A stretch of 64,000 bases of DNA from an uncultured Chitinophaga sp. GTDB taxonomy: Bacteria > Bacteroidota > Bacteroidia > Chitinophagales > Chitinophagaceae. This document shows, piece by piece, positions 45,181 to 53,180 of the stretch. Position 1 is the stretch's first letter. Every line of letters starts with the position of its first letter. The stretch lies in the NCBI RefSeq assembly GCF_946479755.1, contig NZ_CAMLHC010000006.1, positions 1 to 64,000 of the forward strand, written 5' to 3'. The notes under the pieces are model-generated. The model worked only from the letters and a program-made list of their open reading frames with translations. It was not told the DNA's origin and did no database searches. The translations under genes and the position numbers were made by a program.

Positions 45181-46395
45181 ATGGCGGAAAGAGTGTTTAT
45201 AACAGGGATGGGAATGATCACCGCCATAGGTGATAATGTGGCTGAGAACCTGGAACAATTGCGGCAGCAACGCAGTGGCCTTGGTTATACCAGTTATATC
45301 GATACCATATACAAGCAGGTATTGCCGGTAGCGGAGGTAAAGCATCCCAACGATGCTTTGGCGGCCCTTGCCGGCATTGCTCTCCGGGAGGGATATACCC
45401 GTACCACATTGCTGGGGCTGACCGCCATGCGGGAAGCGCTACAGCAGGCAGGTATTACCGACGTACAGACAGCCCCTACCGGCTTTATCAATGCCAGTAC
45501 CGTAGGCGGCATGTGCGATACCGAAAAGGTTTATTTTGATATTGTTGATCCCGCCAAAGACGGCACTTTCCTGCAATATATCGACACGCTTGACTGTGCA
45601 GACTGTACGCAACGTATAGCTGACACCGTTGGTTTCATTGAACATATCGCTACGATCAGTACCGCCTGTTCATCTTCTGCCAACGCGTTGATGTTCGGTG
45701 CCCGCATGATCAAACAGGGCTTTCTGCCCCGTATGGTGTGCGGTGGTACCGAAGCGCTGACCCGTTTTACCCTGAACGGTTTCAATTCCCTGAAGAACGT
45801 GGACAAACAATTCTGCCGGCCGTTTGACCAGCAGCGAACCGGTCTGAACCTCGGTGAAGGCGCCGCTTACCTCGTACTGGAAAGCGAATCATTCGCCAGG
45901 GCCAACAACAGCCGTATACTGGCGGAGTTCACCGGCTATTGCAATGCCAACGAAGCGTTTCATCCTACATCGCCCTCACCCGAAGGCGATGGCGCCTATG
46001 AAGCGATGAAAACCGCGCTGGCCATGAGTGGCAGAACACTGGCGGACGTGGATTATATCAATGTACACGGTACCGCCACGCTCAACAATGATGTGTCAGA
46101 AGGCAAGGCATTGGAACGGCTGTTCGGCAACGATGTGCCGTTGTTCAGTTCCACCAAACCTTTCACGGGGCATACGCTGGCAGCAGCGGGTGCCATAGAG
46201 GCTATTTACGCGGTGCTGGCCATACAACAGGGACTTATATTCCCCAATCTCAATTTTACAGAAAAGATGGAAGAGCTGAACATCACACCGGTAACGGCGC
46301 TGATGGAAGGCGTTTCCGTGAACAATGTTATTTCAAACTCATTCGGCTTCGGAGGTAACAATGCCTCCCTGGTGATCAGCAAATATGAAGGTTAA
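45181..46395 (+). CDS. Beta-ketoacyl-ACP synthase (FabF-like) of the dar cluster
   Basis: A protein of 404 residues, KAS II type. The catalytic triad is complete: Cys163 in STACSSSANAL, His296 in NVHGTATLNND, and His331 in PFTGHTLAAAGA. The C-terminal FGFGGNNASLV is also conserved. It should condense malonyl-ACP with an acyl chain. The ACP gene precedes it by 14 bp and the next gene, a cysteine-less partner, overlaps it by 11 bp. That overlap suggests the two subunits form a heterodimer, as in aryl polyene and type II polyketide synthases. Confidence 0.93.
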   Translation: MAERVFITGMGMITAIGDNVAENLEQLRQQRSGLGYTSYIDTIYKQVLPVAEVKHPNDALAALAGIALREGYTRTTLLGLTAMREALQQAGITDVQTAPTGFINASTVGGMCDTEKVYFDIVDPAKDGTFLQYIDTLDCADCTQRIADTVGFIEHIATISTACSSSANALMFGARMIKQGFLPRMVCGGTEALTRFTLNGFNSLKNVDKQFCRPFDQQRTGLNLGEGAAYLVLESESFARANNSRILAEFTGYCNANEAFHPTSPSPEGDGAYEAMKTALAMSGRTLADVDYINVHGTATLNNDVSEGKALERLFGNDVPLFSSTKPFTGHTLAAAGAIEAIYAVLAIQQGLIFPNLNFTEKMEELNITPVTALMEGVSVNNVISNSFGFGGNNASLVISKYEG

Positions 46396-47428
46396 GTGTT
46401 ACATACAAGGAATGGCGGCTATTTCCCCGCAAGCTACTTTTGAGGGAGATATTTTTTCTGCACCGCTGGTGCATACGGACAGTAACCTGCTTACCTGTAT
46501 GGAACCTGATTACAAGCCGTTCATCCCTGCCAACAGCCTGCGTCGTATGACGCGGGTGCTCAAGATAGGGCTCACCACCGCGCTGCAAAGTATCCGTGAC
46601 AGCGGCGTGGAAGCAATCGGCCCCATCGTGACCGGCACCGGCAAAGGCAGTCTGCAGGACACCGAAAAGTTTATCCGGGAGATAGAGCAGTACAAAGAGA
46701 CTGCCCTGAACCCTACACCTTTTATTCAATCTACCTATAACTCCGTCAACGGTCTCATCGCTTTACAGGTAAAAGGGACCGCTTACAACAATACCTTCGT
46801 GCACCGCGGTTTTTCTTTTGAGAACGCTTTGCTGGACAGCATGATGCTGCTGGCAGAAGGCGCTTCGAATACGCTGACAGGCGCTTTCGAGGAGATGACC
46901 GCAGAGCACTTCTACATCAAGAGCCGCATCGGCTTCTGGAAGCCGGCAGCTACAGACAGCCGGCAGCTGTATGCCCCGCTGTCACCCGGCAGTATCGCCG
47001 GAGAAGGCGCTACTTTTTTCGTACTAACGGGAACGCTTACCTCAAATACCAAAGCGGCGTTGACCGGCTTTAAAATGTTGTACAAACCTACAGCCGAAAA
47101 AGTAGCTGCGGGCTTATCAGCGTTTAAAGAAGGGGTTGACCTGGTACTGACCGGCCGTAACGGTGACAGTCGTTACGAGCATTTTTACCAGCTGGCAGAC
47201 GCCTTGTTTCCCGGTGTGCCGCAGTTATCATTCAAACATCTCTCCGGCGAACATGACACCGCCGGCGCCTTCGGCCTATGGCTGGCTGCCCAGATATTGC
47301 ACCGGCAACAGGTCCCGGCCCAATGGTTCCCGATGGTAAAGGATATACCGGCTACCGCCAACAGGATATTGCTTTATAATCATTTCTACGGCGAACAGCA
47401 TACCATCATGGTGCTGGAGCGGGTTTAG
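46385..47428 (+). CDS. Cysteine-less ketosynthase-like subunit (chain length factor type)
   Basis: A protein of 347 residues related to ketosynthases. Where an active enzyme has its Cys nucleophile, this one reads TAYNNTFVHRGFSFENALLDSM, with no cysteine. The PFIQSTYNSVNG segment and the C-terminal AFGLWLAAQILHR resemble the chain length factor of type II polyketide and aryl polyene systems. It overlaps the active ketosynthase gene by 11 bp, so equal translation of a heterodimer is likely. It closes the cluster; the following 290 bp have no further pathway gene. Confidence 0.85.
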   Translation: MKVKCYIQGMAAISPQATFEGDIFSAPLVHTDSNLLTCMEPDYKPFIPANSLRRMTRVLKIGLTTALQSIRDSGVEAIGPIVTGTGKGSLQDTEKFIREIEQYKETALNPTPFIQSTYNSVNGLIALQVKGTAYNNTFVHRGFSFENALLDSMMLLAEGASNTLTGAFEEMTAEHFYIKSRIGFWKPAATDSRQLYAPLSPGSIAGEGATFFVLTGTLTSNTKAALTGFKMLYKPTAEKVAAGLSAFKEGVDLVLTGRNGDSRYEHFYQLADALFPGVPQLSFKHLSGEHDTAGAFGLWLAAQILHRQQVPAQWFPMVKDIPATANRILLYNHFYGEQHTIMVLERV

Positions 47429-47719
47429 CTTTCTTTCTCTCTCTCAATTCATCTGCAATCCTTTTTTAAAGCTTTCCCGGTTGGGAAGGGCGATGTTGTG
47501 TGGGTAGCTCAGCAGCACTGACGCTGATGGAGGAGTATTGTATTTGATATTTAAATATATCAAAATGGACTGCACCTGATTGGTGTAAAATGCTGTCTTT
47601 ATAATGAAAGGGTTTAGATAGTATAAAAATACTATTTGTGCAATCAGCTTCATTTTGACGTTTATTGCGCATTTTCAGTATATTTTTAATCGTTCATTTT
47701 AAATGTTAAAATATTTAAT
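47429..47719. other. AT-rich intergenic region after the dar cluster
   Basis: This 291-bp gap has a small hairpin (TTCCC/GGGAA near 47474-47488) that might end cluster transcription weakly. It has no clear terminator T run and no convincing reading frame. AT content is higher than in the flanking genes. Promoter-like AT-rich sequence (TATATTTTTA) precedes the small membrane protein gene. Confidence 0.5.
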
Positions 47720-47908
47720 ATGATTAAAAAGATTTTTCAGGGACTTAATGCGATAGCCTTCCTGGCGATTATACTGAGTTATGTAGCCATCATCAATCAT
47801 TGGAAAGATGTTAATTTATACATGATGATGGGTATTGTTGCTTATTGTGTTTTGATTATCAGTGTAGGTGTTTTCATGTTGCATTTGATCGTTAAAAGAT
47901 TTGATTAG
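47720..47908 (+). CDS. Small two-helix membrane protein
   Basis: A protein of 62 residues. Two hydrophobic segments are predicted, residues about 9-25 (LNAIAFLAIILSYVAII) and about 36-57 (MMGIVAYCVLIISVGVFMLHLI), joined by a short polar loop and capped by charged ends (MIKKI, KRFD). Alternation of charged ends and two helices suggests a genuine small inner membrane protein. Its function is unknown. It is closely followed by a bidirectional terminator, which supports its being a separate gene. Confidence 0.65.
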   Translation: MIKKIFQGLNAIAFLAIILSYVAIINHWKDVNLYMMMGIVAYCVLIISVGVFMLHLIVKRFD

Positions 47909-47941
47909 TGTTTTTTGAGCGCTTTGAGGGAGTTTCAAAAG

Positions 47942-47976
47942 AAAAGGAGATACAGCTACTGTATCTCCTTTTTTTC
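47942..47976. terminator. Bidirectional intrinsic terminator
   Basis: Perfect 12-bp arms (AAGGAGATACAG and CTGTATCTCCTT) with a three-base loop, followed by a T run on the plus strand and a TTTTC-rich tail on the minus strand. It separates the convergent small-membrane-protein and M14 peptidase genes. Confidence 0.88.
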
Positions 47977-47993
47977 AGGCAGTCAGGTACGGC

Positions 47994-49724
47994 CTACAAC
48001 ACCCTGTACACGGGATACCGCAGGTATTCCGGTTCTGCATAGGGTGAGTTTTTATAAATAAAGCTCAGTTGTGCGCCGGCGCTGTTGGCGAATGCTGTAT
48101 CGGTAGCTTTTCTCTTGTCCAGCAATGTCTTCAGCTCCGGATGACTTTTCAGATATTCAGCGGCGGTGTCTTCGAAAACATAAGGGGAATATCCTTCTTT
48201 CTGGCCGAGAATGGCGTCGAAGAAATTCCAGGCAAAGAAGGAATCGCCGCCGGTGGGTTCCAGCGTTTCCATCAGGAAACGGTTGGCCGTCTGGTTCATG
48301 GGGATATAGTAATCGCCCGCGCGGAAGCGGATAGAATCCTTGCTGCTATTGACTTTGATGTCTGTATGCAGATAGTGTTTTTCGTAGGGCCTTGGGTAGG
48401 TTTTGAAGTCCCCGATATGATACACTTCTACATAGATGGTAGTGTCTTTGGGGAGGCGTTGCAGCTGTACGCGGTTGTTTTTCAGCTGGTCAATAACCGC
48501 CCACCAGCCTTGCGGGATGATATATGCCTGTGGTTTATCCACATAGTTCTCCGCATTGGCGTAGTTATAGAATTTTATCTTTTTTTCGTAAGGTTTGCTG
48601 CGGTCATAGTAGAGGCGCGGTAATCCGGAGATGGCGCTGGGCTTGTGGCCGGAGGCAAAGCCTTTGAAGGTGATGAGGCTGTATTTGTTCATATCAAATT
48701 TCCAGGCGAGGGGAAAACTTTTTTGCGTGATGACGCTTTGTTTGGTTTGATCGCGGAGTTGTTTGATAGTGGCGCTGTGTTCGCTGGTGAACTGTATAAA
48801 GGCTTCCATCAGGGCGTAGGTGGCTTTTACGCGCTGGGGATAAGGTTTGAGCATATGTGTTTCCGGTACAAACCCGAAAGTATGGAAGAGGGTGGTGTAG
48901 CCGGAGGAGTAGCGGGGGAGGTCGGAGAATTCGACCCAGCCGCTGTCGGGTGTTTCGTCGAAGTGATTTACATAGGGCACCAGGTCGTAGCCCTTGGTTT
49001 TCATCAGCTGATACAGCCCCGGCTCGAAGGTGTTATGCATGAATTCGCCCATAGGACCGCCCAGTTTATTGTACTGGGTAGAGAGCAGGGTGATGATATG
49101 TTGATAATCGGCGCCGTTGCTGACGTGGTTATCAATAAATACGTCGGGGTCGGTGAGGTGGTATATTTCCTGGAAGGCCCGGGCGTTTTTGGAGTCGGTT
49201 TTAATGAAATCGCGGTTTAAGTCAAGATTTTGGCCATTTCCGCGGGAGCCGAAGGCGTCCGGACCGTCCTGGTCCACCCGGTAATACGGCGAACGGTTGA
49301 GTGCGCCACCGATATTATAAACGGGGATGACAGCGAGGACGATATTGTCCGGCAGTTTGGTTTTACCCTGGGCGATGTCGCGGAGCAGCATCATGGAGGC
49401 GTCTATACCATCTGGTTCACCGGGATGTATACCGTTGTTAATCAGTAAGATGCGCTTGTTTTTACGGTGGAGGCTGTTAAAATCGAAGTCTTTTGTTGGC
49501 GAGCAGATGACCAGGTGGAGAGGGAATCCGGCGTCGGTAGCGCCTACCGTGATCATTTTCAGCAGTTGTGGATAACGGGCGGTCAGCTGCTGATAATATT
49601 GGATGACCTCCGGATAGGTGGCTGTTTCGCGACCTGTTGTTTTTTCATAGCGGGTCATGAAGTTTTGGGCAGACGAGGAGGCCCATATCAGCACAAGGGC
49701 TATGATAGTAGATAGTTTTCTCAT
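47994..49724 (-). CDS. Exported M14-family zinc carboxypeptidase
   Basis: A protein of 576 residues with a signal peptide (residues 1-20, ending SSSAQ). Zinc ligands in NNGIHPGEPDG (HPGE, His and Glu) and DVFIDNHVSNGA (His) fit the M14 pattern. The catalytic domain is about residues 30-300; the C-terminal ~250 residues form an added beta-rich part. It should be periplasmic or secreted and remove C-terminal residues from peptides. The ATG at 49724 is chosen; another three codons upstream is possible. The gene is preceded by rpsT on the same strand with 89 bp between, but a terminator separates them. Confidence 0.87.
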   Translation of the reverse strand: MRKLSTIIALVLIWASSSAQNFMTRYEKTTGRETATYPEVIQYYQQLTARYPQLLKMITVGATDAGFPLHLVICSPTKDFDFNSLHRKNKRILLINNGIHPGEPDGIDASMMLLRDIAQGKTKLPDNIVLAVIPVYNIGGALNRSPYYRVDQDGPDAFGSRGNGQNLDLNRDFIKTDSKNARAFQEIYHLTDPDVFIDNHVSNGADYQHIITLLSTQYNKLGGPMGEFMHNTFEPGLYQLMKTKGYDLVPYVNHFDETPDSGWVEFSDLPRYSSGYTTLFHTFGFVPETHMLKPYPQRVKATYALMEAFIQFTSEHSATIKQLRDQTKQSVITQKSFPLAWKFDMNKYSLITFKGFASGHKPSAISGLPRLYYDRSKPYEKKIKFYNYANAENYVDKPQAYIIPQGWWAVIDQLKNNRVQLQRLPKDTTIYVEVYHIGDFKTYPRPYEKHYLHTDIKVNSSKDSIRFRAGDYYIPMNQTANRFLMETLEPTGGDSFFAWNFFDAILGQKEGYSPYVFEDTAAEYLKSHPELKTLLDKRKATDTAFANSAGAQLSFIYKNSPYAEPEYLRYPVYRVL

Positions 49725-49756
49725 AAGTAGCATAAAAGTATAAAAGCGACTGGAAA

Positions 49757-49790
49757 AACAAAAAGCCCTTCCCCTGTTAAGGAAGAGCTG
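49757..49790 (-). terminator. Intrinsic terminator of rpsT
   Basis: On the minus strand a hairpin with AGC/GCT and CTTCC/GGAAG pairing (one mismatch between) is followed by a T run (TTTTTG). It lies about 25 bp past the S20 stop codon. Confidence 0.7.
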
Positions 49791-49813
49791 TAAATATTTG
49801 TTACCGAAAAGGA

Positions 49814-50068
49814 CTAAGCCAGGGTAGCTACTTTCTTAGCCAGCTTGCTTTTCAGGTTTGCAGCTTTGTTTTTGTGGATAACGTTACGTTTAGCCAGCTT
49901 GTCAATCATAGATGCCACATCAGATAAATCTTTCTCCGCTTGCGCTTTGTCAGTTATCGCCTTCAGGTCACGGATGGCATTACGGGTAGTTTTACCGTAG
50001 TAACGGTTACGCTCATTACGCTTTCTGCTTTGACGTACGTCTTTTTTCGTTGCTTTATGATTTGCCAT
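49814..50068 (-). CDS. rpsT: 30S ribosomal protein S20
   Basis: A protein of 84 residues, highly basic. Opening [22 protein letters not shown] is the S20 signature, and the helical arrangement ([47 protein letters not shown]) is normal. It binds 16S rRNA at the base of the small subunit. It has a strong promoter and its own terminator. Confidence 0.97.
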   Translation of the reverse strand: MANHKATKKDVRQSRKRNERNRYYGKTTRNAIRDLKAITDKAQAEKDLSDVASMIDKLAKRNVIHKNKAANLKSKLAKKVATLA

Positions 50069-50093
50069 TTTTCAAATTTCAAGTTTCGGACGG

Positions 50094-50125
50094 CAAAGGT
50101 AAGGATATTCCAAATACCAAACAAA
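50094..50125 (-). promoter_or_regulatory. Promoter of rpsT
   Basis: On the minus strand TTTG, then 20 bp, then TACCTTTG: both Bacteroidota promoter elements at the ideal distance. The S20 start codon is 25 bp downstream of the -7 box. It is one of the two best promoter matches in the window. Confidence 0.75.
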
Positions 50126-50321
50126 CAAAAAACAAGTTTTCCGTCCGGGGGTAAAAGTAAAGCTTTCCACCATATTTACAATCAACCTAAATCATATGAT
50201 ATTTTCTCATTTTTTCCATCCTCTGTATTGAAAAACGTGCGATATTTGCAATCCCATATATTAATATATCGGGCACCAACAGAAAAGTATTTGAACTGAA
50301 GATCAGCAAAACTCGTTGTAA

Positions 50322-53078
50322 ATGAAGGACTTCTCATTTGTCACTAACTCACATCCTGCTTACATTGAATCGTTATACCAGGATTTCCTCAAAGATCCCA
50401 ACTCTGTAGACCCTGATTGGGTGAAATTTTTTGAAGGATTTGATTTTGCGGTTTCCAACGCAAATGGTAAAGCGGCAGGAGCGGCTCCGGCAGCAGGCGG
50501 CAACGCAGTGCCGGTGAGTGGTGATCAACAGGCCAAGGAACTGGGCGTGTACCGCCTGATCCAGGCGTACCGCAAAAAGGGCCATCTCATTGCTAAAACC
50601 AACCCTATCCGCGAAAGAAAGGACAGAAGGGCCAATCTCGATCTGGCCAGCTATGGACTGGGAGATGCTGATCTCAAAACCCGGTTCTATGCAGGTATCG
50701 TAGTCGGACTGAAAGATGCCACACTGGAAGAAATTGTGGCCCACATGAAAAAGATTTACGCTGGTTCTGTTGGTATTCAGTATACCTATATCAATGACCG
50801 CGATAAATCCAAATGGCTGGAGAAAGAGTTTGAGGCGATTATGACCCAGCCGCTCTCCCTGGAGCAACGCCGCCGGGTGTTGCAGAAACTGAACCAGGGC
50901 GTTATTTTCGAAAAATTCCTGCATACCAAATATATCGGTCAGAAACGTTTTGGCCTGGAAGGGGGAGAATCCACCATTCCGGCGCTGGATGCGATGATCA
51001 ATGTAGCTGCTGAATACGGCGTAAAAGAATCTGTGATCGGGATGGCACACCGCGGCCGCCTGAACGTACTGGCCAATATTCTCGGCAAAACCTACGAGCA
51101 GATCTTTAACGAATTTGAAGGGCTGGCCGTTCCGGACATGACCATGGGCAGCGGCGACGTGAAGTATCACCTCGGTTTCCGTTCCCAGGTAAACACGCCT
51201 TCCGGCAATACGGTTAACCTGCAGCTGATGCCGAACCCCTCCCACCTGGAAGTGGTAGACCCGATCGTGATCGGTTTCTCCCGCAGCAAGGCTGATGTGA
51301 TCTACGACAGCGATTATGACAAAATACTGCCCATCCTGATCCATGGCGACGCCGCTGTGGCCGGTCAGGGCATCGTTTATGAAGTGGAGCAGATGAGCAA
51401 ACTGAAAGGTTACTACACCGGTGGTACCATTCACTTTGTGATCAACAACCAGATCGGCTTTACCACCGATTTTGATGACGCCCGCTCTTCCGATTACTGC
51501 ACCAGCGTTGCTTCTATCGTGCAGGCGCCGGTATTCCATGTGAACGGCGACGACACCGAAGCCGTGGTGAAAGTATCCCAGCTGGCAGCCCGCTACCGCC
51601 AGGAATTTAACGAGGACATCTACATCGACATGGTTTGCTACCGCAAACATGGCCACAACGAAGGAGATGAGCCTAAATTTACCCAACCCAGCCTGTATGC
51701 GCTGATCGACAAACATCCGAATCCGCGTGAAGTATATACCCAGTACCTGCTCAACAACGGTGAATCCGAAGCACAGGCGCTGGCCAAAGAAATGGAGACC
51801 GCTTTCTGGGGAGATCTGCAGGCCCGTCTGGATGAAGTAAAACAACATCCGCTGCCTTACTCCAAACAGAAACCGGAAGAATGGTGGCAGGCACTGCGTA
51901 AAGCAACGCCACAGGACTTCGAAAGCTCTCCGGTAACCGCCATTAAGGAAGAAGACTTCAAACACCTGTTTGACGCCCTGATGAAATGGCCGGAAAAATT
52001 TGTGCCGCTGCGCAAAGTGAGCAAGCTCCTGCAGGATAAAGTCAAACTGTACCAGGAAGAAGGTAAAGTGGACTGGGCTACCGGCGAACTGCTGGCTTAC
52101 GCCAGCCTGCTCATAGAAGGTAAAGATGTACGCATGAGCGGAGAAGACGTGAAACGCGGTACTTTCTCCCACCGTCATGCTGTGCTGTTTGATGAGAACA
52201 CCAACGAGACTTATAACCGTTTAAGCGAACTGTCCGAAAAACAAGGCAAGTTCAGAATATACAACTCCCTGTTGAGCGAATACGGCGTACTGGGCTTTGA
52301 ATATGGTTATGCCATGGCCAACCCCAACGCGCTGGTACTCTGGGAAGCACAGTACGGCGACTTCGTGAACGGAGCGCAGACTGTCATCGACCAGTATATC
52401 AGCAGCGCTGAACAGAAATGGACGACCCAGAATGGCCTGGTGATGTTGCTGCCTCATGGTTACGAAGGTGGCGGACCGGACCACTCCAACGCCCGTCCGG
52501 AGCGTTTCCTGCAGACCTGTGCGGAAGAAAACATGGTGATTACCAACATCACTACTGCTGCTAACTTCTTCCATGCGCTGCGCCGTCAGTTGACCTGGCA
52601 GTTCCGCAAACCGCTGATCAACTTCTCTCCCAAAGCGAACCTGCGTCATACCGGTGCTTATTCCACGATGGAAGAATTCACCCAGGGCGGGTTTAAAGAA
52701 GTGCTGGACGATCCGTTCATTACCGATGCTTCCGTGGTGAAGAAAGTGTTGCTCTGCACCGGCAAAATGTATTTTGACCTGAGCGACAAACAAATCAAGG
52801 AAGACCGTAAAGATGTGGCCATTGTAAGGCTGGAACAGCTGTATCCGCTGCCTGTAAAACAGCTGGAAGCGATTGCGCAGAAATACAAGGGCGCTACTTT
52901 CTTCTGGGTACAGGAAGAGCCGCTGAACATGGGCGCTGCAGCGTATCTGCAGATGAACCTGAAGCAGATCAACTATGGTGTTATCAGCCGTAATCCAAGT
53001 GCGTCTACTGCTACCGGTTATGCGAAAGTGCATGCCCGTGAGCAGCAGCAGATCATCGATACTGCTTTTAACATCTAA
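50322..53078 (+). CDS. sucA: 2-oxoglutarate dehydrogenase E1 component
   Basis: A protein of 918 residues, normal for E1o, which decarboxylates 2-oxoglutarate with thiamine diphosphate and passes the succinyl group to the E2 lipoyl arm. The N-terminus FVTNSHPAYIESLYQDFLKDPNSVDPDWVKFFEGF is the family start. Active-site segments GMAHRGRLNVLANI and IHGDAAVAGQGIVYE are present, as are QYGDFVNGAQTVIDQYISSAEQKW and LLPHGYEGGGPDHSNARPERFL. The E2 gene follows about 100 bp downstream, so they form an operon. A hairpin in the gap (53107-53157) could set their ratio. Confidence 0.97.
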   Translation: MKDFSFVTNSHPAYIESLYQDFLKDPNSVDPDWVKFFEGFDFAVSNANGKAAGAAPAAGGNAVPVSGDQQAKELGVYRLIQAYRKKGHLIAKTNPIRERKDRRANLDLASYGLGDADLKTRFYAGIVVGLKDATLEEIVAHMKKIYAGSVGIQYTYINDRDKSKWLEKEFEAIMTQPLSLEQRRRVLQKLNQGVIFEKFLHTKYIGQKRFGLEGGESTIPALDAMINVAAEYGVKESVIGMAHRGRLNVLANILGKTYEQIFNEFEGLAVPDMTMGSGDVKYHLGFRSQVNTPSGNTVNLQLMPNPSHLEVVDPIVIGFSRSKADVIYDSDYDKILPILIHGDAAVAGQGIVYEVEQMSKLKGYYTGGTIHFVINNQIGFTTDFDDARSSDYCTSVASIVQAPVFHVNGDDTEAVVKVSQLAARYRQEFNEDIYIDMVCYRKHGHNEGDEPKFTQPSLYALIDKHPNPREVYTQYLLNNGESEAQALAKEMETAFWGDLQARLDEVKQHPLPYSKQKPEEWWQALRKATPQDFESSPVTAIKEEDFKHLFDALMKWPEKFVPLRKVSKLLQDKVKLYQEEGKVDWATGELLAYASLLIEGKDVRMSGEDVKRGTFSHRHAVLFDENTNETYNRLSELSEKQGKFRIYNSLLSEYGVLGFEYGYAMANPNALVLWEAQYGDFVNGAQTVIDQYISSAEQKWTTQNGLVMLLPHGYEGGGPDHSNARPERFLQTCAEENMVITNITTAANFFHALRRQLTWQFRKPLINFSPKANLRHTGAYSTMEEFTQGGFKEVLDDPFITDASVVKKVLLCTGKMYFDLSDKQIKEDRKDVAIVRLEQLYPLPVKQLEAIAQKYKGATFFWVQEEPLNMGAAAYLQMNLKQINYGVISRNPSASTATGYAKVHAREQQQIIDTAFNI

Positions 53079-53106
53079 CTAAAACAGCAAACAATAAACA
53101 GAAACG

Positions 53107-53157
53107 AGTGTTCAGCTGTTAGCCATTAGCGACGAAGATTGTCAGCAGCTAAACACT
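53107..53157. repeat. Imperfect inverted repeat between sucA and sucB
   Basis: Arms AGTGTTCAGCTG (53107-53118) and CAGCTAAACACT (53146-53157) pair at 11 of 12 positions around a 27-base loop. No T run follows, so it is not a clear terminator. It lies in the 102-bp gap between sucA and sucB. Confidence 0.6.
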
Positions 53158-53180
53158 GGTTCACCATCAACTGATAAAAT

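Noticed and set aside
47444..47653. Minus-strand frame of 69 codons with a hydrophobic start, in the AT-rich gap after the dar cluster
   Set aside because: No domain, no promoter-like element in place, and composition typical of AT-rich noncoding DNA. It is not supported as a gene.
50373..52178. Long antisense open frame (about 600 codons) inside sucA
   Set aside because: It mirrors the sucA codon structure in another frame, has no family features, and the sense protein is certain.
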